DNA of 10,901 bases from JAKASV01 sp964595035 (GTDB lineage: Bacteria; Babelota; Babeliae; Babelales; Vermiphilaceae). The position numbers and the translations under genes are program-made. Each line of letters begins with the position of its first letter. Positions within the stretch are counted from its first letter, which is position 1. The notes below the pieces were generated by a model. That model saw nothing but the letters and a program-made list of their open reading frames with translations, was not told where the DNA came from and made no database searches. Where the stretch lies: assembly GCA_964595035.1 (NCBI GenBank), contig CAZQNW010000035.1:1-10901 (forward strand). Direction: 5' to 3'. This document shows positions 5,953 to 10,901 of the stretch, piece by piece.

Positions 5953-6071
5953 ACCAAATTATGCACTTGATAATTGCAAGCATTTTATTTTCTCTAACAT
6001 GGCATCTCTTACTGAAAAGAACATGGCCCATGGAAGAAAAAATACAAGAAATTGAAGAAAAATTTTTTTAG
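5949..6071 (+). CDS. Tiny membrane protein, 40 aa, coupled to the preceding ORF
   Basis: The start overlaps the stop of the 31-residue ORF (ATGA). The product has one hydrophobic helix at about residues 4-22 (MHLIIASILFSLTWHLLL), then KRTWP, then an acidic and basic tail (MEEKIQEIEEKFF) that could form a short amphipathic or coiled-coil helix. That is the layout of many small single-pass accessory proteins; none is recognised specifically. It reads codirectionally with copies 2 and 3 and ends 85 bp before copy 3. One possibility is that the two tiny proteins form a two-part immunity or export partner for copy 2; this is inference from position only. Confidence 0.5.
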   Translation: MNQIMHLIIASILFSLTWHLLLKRTWPMEEKIQEIEEKFF

Positions 6072-6156
6072 GTATCAAAAAACAATTATTTATTCATCTT
6101 ACAAAATTAGTACACCAAATCTTTATATTAAAAGATTAAGTTAACCAAGGATATAT

Positions 6157-6684
6157 ATGAATTACACAAACAAGGTTTGTCTATGCATAGCTACATTAGT
6201 ATCTTTTTCATGTCTTGGCATGATGCACCAAGTAATTCGCGATGAAAATGGTTTCAGGGTTTTTGATGGGCAACAGGAACACATGGTCAAACCTTATTTC
6301 GTCGATTCTCTTTTAAAACGCATGAATCCTGAGCAAATACAAAGATTTGTCGAACGCGGCAATCGTATTAGAGCAATCAGGTTAAGCGACGGTGAATACC
6401 GTTTACAGGCAATGGTACCAGTTAAGGGGGGCGGACCTATATCTGGCTTAATTGCTTATGGTGCTACAAAAGTAATTGGATTTGGAATTATTACCGCAAT
6501 AAAAGCAGCCCCTATAGCTGTCTTAACTGCTGCACCGGCAATAATCCACAATAATCCACCAAGAGCCATTACCCTGGGAGCAATGGCAGTTGCCTCAGCA
6601 ACATCTTCTTCTGCAAAGCCTATTGTAAATGCTGTTGCCAAAGGACTTGCGATCTTATTTACTGCTATACCATTTTTACCTTAA
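6157..6684 (+). CDS. Secreted conserved-head / hydrophobic-tail protein, copy 3
   Basis: This 175-residue paralogue has a signal peptide (1-23) identical to that of copy 1 at the DNA level. The head (24-93) differs from copy 1 by only two conservative changes (V61I, I65V). The tail (94-175) has hydrophobic stretches around GLIAYGATKVIGFGIITAI and GLAILFTAIPF, and is less Gly/Ala-rich than copy 1. The Pro after GGG is shared with copy 1 but not copy 2. AAGG (6147-6150) supports the start. A weak promoter could be TTACAA (6099-6104) with TTATAT (6123-6128). A palindrome and a small two-helix membrane protein gene follow. The function is unknown; the same bacteriocin-like or effector hypotheses apply as for the paralogues. 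Confidence 0.85.
   Translation: MNYTNKVCLCIATLVSFSCLGMMHQVIRDENGFRVFDGQQEHMVKPYFVDSLLKRMNPEQIQRFVERGNRIRAIRLSDGEYRLQAMVPVKGGGPISGLIAYGATKVIGFGIITAIKAAPIAVLTAAPAIIHNNPPRAITLGAMAVASATSSSAKPIVNAVAKGLAILFTAIPFLP
6214..6435 (+). repeat. Conserved 222-bp head block, copy 3 of 3
   Basis: The third copy of the head block has a few more changes than the 1/2 pair, including the two amino-acid changes. It shares its last bases (around GTACCAGTTAAGGGGGGCGG) with copy 2 and its first half plus the signal-peptide region with copy 1, a mosaic pattern. Confidence 0.9.
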
Positions 6685-6756
6685 CAGAAAGATTCGTATA
6701 TCCTATTGTTAGTAAGAAAACAATTCTTTTTACTAGAAAAATGATAATAAATAGAA

Positions 6757-6788
6757 AGTAGTGGCCTGAATTAATTCAAGCCACTACT
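6757..6788. terminator. Palindromic hairpin after copy 3
   Basis: AGTAGTGGC (6757-6765) pairs with GCCACTACT (6780-6788), and TGAATTAATTCA inside is itself palindromic, so nearly the whole element can pair. No T-run follows on the plus strand. A T-richer stretch follows on the minus strand, but no minus gene lies nearby. It is probably a 3'-end hairpin for copy 3. Confidence 0.4.
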
Positions 6789-6818
6789 ACACAAATAGTA
6801 ATCCTTGAAAGTACTCAT

Positions 6819-6893
6819 ATGCTCAAAGTACGCTGGAAAGCTCAAAGCTTCATGGTTAAAATAGTACTTCCAATTATTAAAAGATCTCAATAG
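6819..6893 (+). CDS. Possible 24-aa small ORF
   Basis: The ORF starts MLKVRWKAQSFMVKIVLP, is basic and mildly hydrophobic, and has only a weak upstream purine stretch. It lies just before the small membrane protein at 6916. The opening bases ATATGCTCAAAG also open the broken membrane gene at 4390, which is why I list it. It may be chance or a leader. Confidence 0.22.
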   Translation: MLKVRWKAQSFMVKIVLPIIKRSQ

Positions 6894-6915
6894 AAACAAA
6901 ATATAAAGGAACTAT

Positions 6916-7134
6916 ATGGATAAAATAACTGTTATTACCCATCTTGTTTCGGCATTTTTCGGTTCATTAGCATTTTGTATCACATTTTTCTGCACTTCAA
7001 ATGGTATCTTTTATTTGTTCTTTGGAAAGCCGCTTTTTCATATAACACCCAAAATTGTACTCATCGCCTTTTTCTCGTTCATGATTTCTTATTTACTTAC
7101 CGTTGCTTGGAAAAGTTATCAATCATTACCGTAA
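6916..7134 (+). CDS. Small two-helix membrane protein downstream of copy 3
   Basis: This 72-residue protein has a clear ribosome binding site (AAAGGA) 6 bases before ATG. Hydrophobic helices lie at about residues 7-32 and 46-65. They are joined by a short aromatic loop with two prolines (GKPLFHITPK), and the end is basic (WKSYQSLP). No family is recognised. It is the next substantial gene after copy 3, 231 bp downstream on the same strand, beyond a hairpin. Its architecture matches the 79-residue protein behind copy 1 and the broken gene at 4390, while the sequences differ. That is what would be expected of immunity-type partners tuned to variable tails; an unrelated small membrane protein is possible. 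Confidence 0.65.
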   Translation: MDKITVITHLVSAFFGSLAFCITFFCTSNGIFYLFFGKPLFHITPKIVLIAFFSFMISYLLTVAWKSYQSLP

Positions 7135-7139
7135 TTATT

Positions 7140-7541
7140 AGTACAGAATAAGCTTTATGAACTATACACAATACCTTGGTTTTTTGACAAAAAAATATCA
7201 TTAACAAAGATATCACTTGCAACACTATTGCTGCTTATTTTATATATTCGGCATTAGCAGCACTCATCCGGTATTTTAATAATGGCAAAGATATACGGAT
7301 TTTGATGCCCAATTCTGTGTAGATTGTGACTTATCGAAGAAAATGGGGTTTAAAAACATCCATCCAAGAGCCATGGCAATAGGTAGAATACAATACCAGC
7401 CAATCCAAATACGAGACCAAAAAGCAAGAATTAAAACAGGTAACACAGAATAACGAGTCCATACACTCCACGGGTTAGCATGGCACAACCAAGTCTCATC
7501 GTTAAGATTAAAGATCTGCGCTAATTTTTTTCGATCGTCAT
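7140..7541 (-). pseudogene. DUF6653-type membrane protein, broken
   Basis: The minus strand encodes HANPWSVWTRYSVLPVLI, then LAFWSRIWIGW and NWASK, which I recognise as the signature of the DUF6653 family of small membrane proteins of unknown function. The conserved open part is 7276-7488 and extends upstream without a start codon. An ATG at 7541, with an AGGGAG site, would be in frame (MTIEKKLAQIFNLNDETWLCH) if the run of seven A's (plus-strand T's 7525-7531) had eight. Past NWASK the frame stops at 7276-7278. Other frames continue with a further hydrophobic piece around AAIVLQVISLLMIFF, interrupted by a stop. I therefore count at least two lesions and call it a pseudogene; slippage at the A-run could rescue only the first. 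It lies convergent with the small membrane gene at 6916. Confidence 0.65.
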
Positions 7542-7665
7542 AGATAACTCCCTACCAAGCTTTATTGACATAATAGATACAACCTAGCAACACTATAAAA
7601 TAAGATAACTCCGCAGTTTAATATACAATTAAGTTAAGCCTTACAATGCCATGAAAAGGAATCTG

Positions 7666-9183
7666 ATGTCATACAAAAATCCTGTCGCGCTTGTAATTCT
7701 CGATGGATTCGGATACCGCAAAGAAACTGATTACAATGCTATTGCTCATGCACACACCCCTACACTCAATGAGTTATTTGCAACATATCCTCATACGCTT
7801 CTTGAGGCATCCGGTACTGCAGTTGGTCTATTACCAGGATATGCTGGCAATTCTGAGGTAGGGCATCTTACCATTGGAGCAGGACGCACTATTATGCAAC
7901 CCGGGACTATCATACACAACGCAATACAAGATGGAACATTTTTCAGCAATGCACTGCTTAACACTACCTTGAAAACATTACCTAAAACAAAAAAATTACA
8001 TCTTATGGGACTTCTTTCAGATGCCGGAGTACATAGCAATACAGAACACCTCTATGCTTTTATGCAAGAAGCTCGAGTATGCGGCATTGAACACATTGTC
8101 ATTCACCCATTTCTTGATGGTAGAGATACACTACCACAATCAGCACATATATACCTTGAACAACTTCAAAAATATATCGACAAATATGGTGGTATCATAG
8201 GCTCAATGCATGGGCGTTTTTACGCAATGGATAGAGATAAAAATTGGAATCGAATAGAAAAATCATATCAGGTATTAACCGGAGATGAACAAATTCATTT
8301 CACAGATTGGTCCAGAGCACTTAATTATTACTATGAACAAGGATTGACCGACGAATTTATTCCTCCAACATTATTCTCTCAACAAGGGATAATTTCAGAT
8401 GGAGATGGCATCATCTTGTTTAATTTCAGGCCTGATCGTGCCCGACAGTTAACCGAGAGTTTTACAAATCCCAATTTTAATGCGTTTAAGCATAAAAAGC
8501 TTAATCCGAAATTTTTCATAACTCCTACAGATTATGGGTTACCTACAACAGTTCTTTACGCACAACAACCCATTACGCCTACATTAAAAGAGGTACTCAG
8601 CAACCATGGTTTAAAACTCTTTACTATCGCTGAAACTGAAAAATACGCACATGTTACTTATTTCTTTAGCGGTGGCAAAGAAGACGCGTTTGAACATGAA
8701 AAACGTATATTGATCCCATCAATTCGCACAAAAAATTACATCCACCATCCATGCATGTCTGCACATGAGATTACACAGACAATACTACAGTCACTTAAAA
8801 CCGACCCGCATGATTTTTATTTAATCAACTATGCAAATGCGGATATGGTAGGTCATTCCGGTGATTTTAACGCAACCGTTAAAGCCATAGAATGCCTTGA
8901 CAAGCAAGTAAAACAGCTCGTCGATGCAATTGTTTATGGTATGAATGGCACACTGTATATCACAGCCGATCATGGTAATGCCGAAGAAAAATGGGATTAT
9001 ACAGCACAGCAACCACGTACAGCACATACCACAAACAAAGTCCCCTTTGTAATGGTTCAACAGGGGCTTGAACATAACACCATAAACCTGCCGCTGCATA
9101 CGCTTGCAGATATTGCACCATGTATCATACGAAACATGCAGCTAGAAGTACCTATTGCTATGCGAAGGCAACATAAGAATTAA
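7666..9183 (+). CDS. gpmI: 2,3-bisphosphoglycerate-independent phosphoglycerate mutase
   Basis: The enzyme interconverts 3- and 2-phosphoglycerate in glycolysis in the cytosol, using two divalent metal ions and a phosphoserine intermediate. The 505 residues match the family's usual length. Visible motifs are ILDGFG (metal-binding D13), GNSEVGH with the catalytic S63, FLDGRDT (about 149-155), NFRPDRARQLT, ETEKYAHVTYFF (323-334), NYANADMVGH (388-397), TADHGNAEE (433-441) and TAHTTNKVPF. All key residues appear present, so it should be active. I choose ATG 7666 over ATG 7651, because AAAAGGA (7654-7660) is correctly placed for the former. The upstream spacer (7542-7665) has a TTGACA (7565-7570) and a TATAAA (7594-7599), but they are 23 bp apart, so no promoter is claimed. 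The thymidine kinase leader follows 32 bp later, suggesting co-transcription. Confidence 0.96.
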   Translation: MSYKNPVALVILDGFGYRKETDYNAIAHAHTPTLNELFATYPHTLLEASGTAVGLLPGYAGNSEVGHLTIGAGRTIMQPGTIIHNAIQDGTFFSNALLNTTLKTLPKTKKLHLMGLLSDAGVHSNTEHLYAFMQEARVCGIEHIVIHPFLDGRDTLPQSAHIYLEQLQKYIDKYGGIIGSMHGRFYAMDRDKNWNRIEKSYQVLTGDEQIHFTDWSRALNYYYEQGLTDEFIPPTLFSQQGIISDGDGIILFNFRPDRARQLTESFTNPNFNAFKHKKLNPKFFITPTDYGLPTTVLYAQQPITPTLKEVLSNHGLKLFTIAETEKYAHVTYFFSGGKEDAFEHEKRILIPSIRTKNYIHHPCMSAHEITQTILQSLKTDPHDFYLINYANADMVGHSGDFNATVKAIECLDKQVKQLVDAIVYGMNGTLYITADHGNAEEKWDYTAQQPRTAHTTNKVPFVMVQQGLEHNTINLPLHTLADIAPCIIRNMQLEVPIAMRRQHKN

Positions 9184-9215
9184 AGTTATTGACAGACTTT
9201 ATCTGAAGGAGCACC

Positions 9216-9260
9216 ATGAAAAGTAGTTTATCACCTTTTTACCTGTTAGGTGCTGTATGA
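9216..9260 (+). CDS. 14-codon leader peptide coupled to thymidine kinase
   Basis: A strong AAGGAG lies 5 bases before ATG 9216. The ORF encodes MKSSLSPFYLLGAV and its TGA overlaps the thymidine kinase ATG (ATGA, 9257-9260). The kinase's own start has only a weak site, so ribosomes finishing the leader probably initiate the kinase. Alternatively it is the remnant of a longer N-terminus in another frame. Confidence 0.5.
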   Translation: MKSSLSPFYLLGAV

Positions 9261-9976
9261 TTAAAAAGATTGCTCTAATCGTACTTTGTGTAGTATCTTT
9301 AACTTCATTTGGCATGGCACGGTTAGGTTCCCCAATAATGAGAACATCCTCTACAAGTATTCCTGAAGAACATACCGGAGGACTCACTTTAATTACAGGT
9401 CCTATGTCATGCGGCAAATCTGATGAAATCATGCGTATAATTAGCGTACTGCAACATTCAAGATGTAAAATACTTGTATGCAAACATAGTTTCGATACCC
9501 GTTCTTCTCAATTTTTGACATCACGTCGCAAAACTGAAAACCCAATTGCCGCTCAACTTGTTTCTGATCCTCATGAAATCATTAATATGGTTGTACAAAA
9601 CCCTGTAGATTATGTCGCAATAGATGAAGTTCAATTTTTTAAACACAATCCCATGACAGATGTAATTCAATCTTTGATTCATCGTGGCGTTTACGTTATT
9701 GCATCCGGGCTTGATAAAGATTTTAAAGGTGAACCATTCGGTCTGTCTGCTGCAGAACCTTTGTGTATTGCATCACTTTTGGCAATCGCAGATGAAGTTA
9801 TTAAACTAAAAGCAGTCTGTGAAGTATGCAAACAATGGAATGCAACCATGACACAGCGTCTCATTAATGGTCAACCGGCACGCAGATCTGATCCTCTTAT
9901 TGTTGTCGACGATGGGACCAAACGAGAAGTTATATACGAACCTCGATGCCGGGAATGTTATAGATTAGATGAATAA
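9257..9976 (+). CDS. tdk: Thymidine kinase (type II) with N-terminal signal peptide
   Basis: Thymidine kinase phosphorylates thymidine with ATP to give dTMP for nucleotide salvage. The P-loop is GPMSCGKS (48-55). The Walker B/catalytic segment is DEVQFF (123-128, catalytic E124). GLDKDFKGEPFG (151-162) is the family's substrate-side motif. C188/C191 and C231/C234 form the structural zinc site. The core is complete. Its length of 239 residues exceeds the usual 190-205 because residues 1-20 are a typical signal peptide (MIKKIALIVLCVVSLTSFGM) followed by a linker to about residue 41. An exported thymidine kinase is unusual, because ATP and dTMP use are intracellular. It could act in the periplasm, at the surface or in a host. 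The start overlaps the leader peptide's stop; the only in-frame evidence for the signal peptide is the open frame itself, but its shape is convincing. Confidence 0.92.
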   Translation: MIKKIALIVLCVVSLTSFGMARLGSPIMRTSSTSIPEEHTGGLTLITGPMSCGKSDEIMRIISVLQHSRCKILVCKHSFDTRSSQFLTSRRKTENPIAAQLVSDPHEIINMVVQNPVDYVAIDEVQFFKHNPMTDVIQSLIHRGVYVIASGLDKDFKGEPFGLSAAEPLCIASLLAIADEVIKLKAVCEVCKQWNATMTQRLINGQPARRSDPLIVVDDGTKREVIYEPRCRECYRLDE

Positions 9977-10005
9977 TTAAATTTTAGATTATACAAATAA
10001 AAACT

Positions 10006-10033
10006 GTGGGGCTATTTTATAAAATAGCCCCAC
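10006..10033 (-). terminator. Rho-independent terminator for the ankyrin gene
   Basis: This is a perfect 28-bp palindrome with a GTGGGGC/GCCCCAC stem. On the minus strand it is followed by AGTTTTTATTTG, which fits a terminator. The ankyrin gene's stop codon (10017-10019) lies inside it. For the convergent thymidine kinase transcript the same hairpin forms but has no T-run, so it would work less well in that direction. Confidence 0.75.
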
Positions 10034-10736
10034 CAAACCTACCAACATAATGATACATAATGTGTAATACCGCTCTATATACCTCAGTATTGCAATAATA
10101 GCAATAAGGTGATTCTTTGGATCGATGCATTTTCATCATATTGCGATAAGCTACATCCATGGCATCAAAAGCACGACCGTGACTACGTATATTTTTAAGA
10201 AAAGGATTTGCTCCAGCATCACACAGCAACTTTACCATATCTATAAATCCAAATTTTGCTGCTATATGCAAAGGCGTATCATGATGAATATTATATGCAT
10301 TAACATCCAATCCCATTTCAAGAAATTTTTGAGCTAAAGAAATTCTATTTGCAAAACTCGCTATATGCAACACAGATCCAATACGATTCTCCTGATGAAG
10401 GAGATTAGGATTTTGCTCAATACATTGCAAAGCTAAAGACAAATTTCCGACAATTACAGCCTGTGCAAGATCGTTAAATACAGGTATTACACCATACTTT
10501 TTAAATAACTTACATACAGAATCTTCTTTTTGATATTTGATGAGCAAACTAAGAGCTGTAGCATCCGTAATAATATCGTGAATTTTTTGGTCTCTTTCTA
10601 TTGCTTCCGCAAGAACATCTGCACGGCATACATCAGCACCATACGCATTATCAAACTGATATCTTTTTTCACGCATATAACCCATACCATTAACTATACT
10701 GCAGAATAAAATACAGCATGCTATAATCTTCTTCAT
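10017..10736 (-). CDS. Secreted ankyrin-repeat protein
   Basis: This 239-residue protein has a signal peptide (MKKIIACCILFCSIVNG, residues 1-17). After a helical region to about residue 85 come ankyrin repeats at about 86-115, 119-148 and 152-181, and perhaps a fourth starting near 185. Consensus pieces are SVLHIASFANRISLAQKFLE, LDVNA and DTPLHIAAKFGFIDMVKLL. Ankyrin repeats bind other proteins, and exported ones in intracellular bacteria often act on the host; the partner here is unknown. C212 and C215 near the end could bind metal or form a disulfide. AGGGGGA lies 4-5 bases before the ATG. Expression is probably from the candidate promoter at 10789-10818. It is convergent with the thymidine kinase gene. 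Confidence 0.88.
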   Translation of the reverse strand: MKKIIACCILFCSIVNGMGYMREKRYQFDNAYGADVCRADVLAEAIERDQKIHDIITDATALSLLIKYQKEDSVCKLFKKYGVIPVFNDLAQAVIVGNLSLALQCIEQNPNLLHQENRIGSVLHIASFANRISLAQKFLEMGLDVNAYNIHHDTPLHIAAKFGFIDMVKLLCDAGANPFLKNIRSHGRAFDAMDVAYRNMMKMHRSKESPYCYYCNTEVYRAVLHIMYHYVGRFGGAIL

Positions 10737-10788
10737 TGCTTCCCCCTACAAAATTATATCAGCTTTCTCAATCTGCAATCTTCTTATT

Positions 10789-10818
10789 ATAATATCAGAG
10801 TGAAATAACTTTTTTCAA
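10789..10818 (-). promoter_or_regulatory. Candidate promoter of the ankyrin gene
   Basis: On the minus strand TTGAAA (10813-10818) and TATTAT (10789-10794) are separated by 18 bp, about 55 bases upstream of the start codon. The region is very AT-rich, so a chance match is possible. Confidence 0.4.
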
Positions 10819-10901
10819 CGACAAGAAAAATTTTCTCATTAAAATATTAAATAAGTGATATATAAGTAAAATAAAGTATCAATAATTTGACATATGTATA
10901 T

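Noticed and set aside
158..6435. The three head blocks as a CRISPR-like or assembly-duplication artefact
   Set aside because: The repeats are 222 bp and coding, with silent differences and distinct flanks, so they are genuine paralogues and not array repeats or a simple misassembly.
7565..7599. TTGACA and TATAAA before gpmI as a promoter
   Set aside because: The spacing is 23 bp, too long for a normal sigma-70 promoter.
9189..9194. TTGACA just after gpmI as a promoter for the thymidine kinase
   Set aside because: No -10 element at 16-18 bp; that position falls on the ribosome binding site and start of the leader peptide.

Overview
The window is AT-rich bacterial DNA with ordinary AAGG-type ribosome binding sites, short intergenic gaps and no tRNA, rRNA or CRISPR array that I can see. 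Many predicted proteins start with a signal peptide, including families that are normally cytosolic (thymidine kinase, a HIT protein), and there is an exported ankyrin protein. This combination fits an intracellular, host-associated lineage. My best guess is Candidatus Dependentiae (TM6), but that is inference from style; nothing here is a phylogenetic marker.

Layout. (1) 101-1302: a secreted protein with a conserved 93-residue N-terminus and a long Gly/Ala-rich hydrophobic tail (copy 1), a small two-helix membrane protein, then a decayed stretch resembling part of a related tail. (2) 1303-4335: a promoter-bearing repeat of about 287 bp, a secreted protein of unknown function, an exported HIT-domain protein, a cytosolic HIT protein and a MazG-like nucleotide pyrophosphohydrolase. 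(3) 4390-5279: a frameshifted small two-helix membrane protein gene, the 3' end of an IS5-type transposase gene on the minus strand, a 21-bp inverted repeat, and the second copy of the promoter repeat. (4) 5280-7134: copies 2 and 3 of the secreted family, separated by two tiny overlapping membrane ORFs and followed by another small two-helix membrane protein. (5) 7140-10736: a broken DUF6653 gene (minus), glycolytic gpmI, an exported thymidine kinase behind a coupled 14-codon leader, and an exported ankyrin-repeat protein (minus).

The most interesting system is the three-copy secreted family. The three genes share a nearly identical 222-bp block encoding residues 20-93. They diverge completely right after a Gly-Gly-Gly junction into hydrophobic, small-residue-rich tails of 161, 71 and 82 residues. 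Each has one or more small membrane-protein genes just downstream, similar in architecture but not in sequence. Conserved export/leader part, exchangeable membrane-active tail and a matching small membrane partner is the arrangement expected of a bacteriocin-and-immunity array. Membrane-inserted host effectors are the main alternative. Decayed remnants in the same locus (relic tail, frameshifted partner, IS fragment, large direct repeats) suggest active turnover by recombination.

The nucleotide genes (two HIT proteins, NTP pyrophosphohydrolase, thymidine kinase) point to nucleotide salvage and clean-up. Two of these four enzymes carry export signals.
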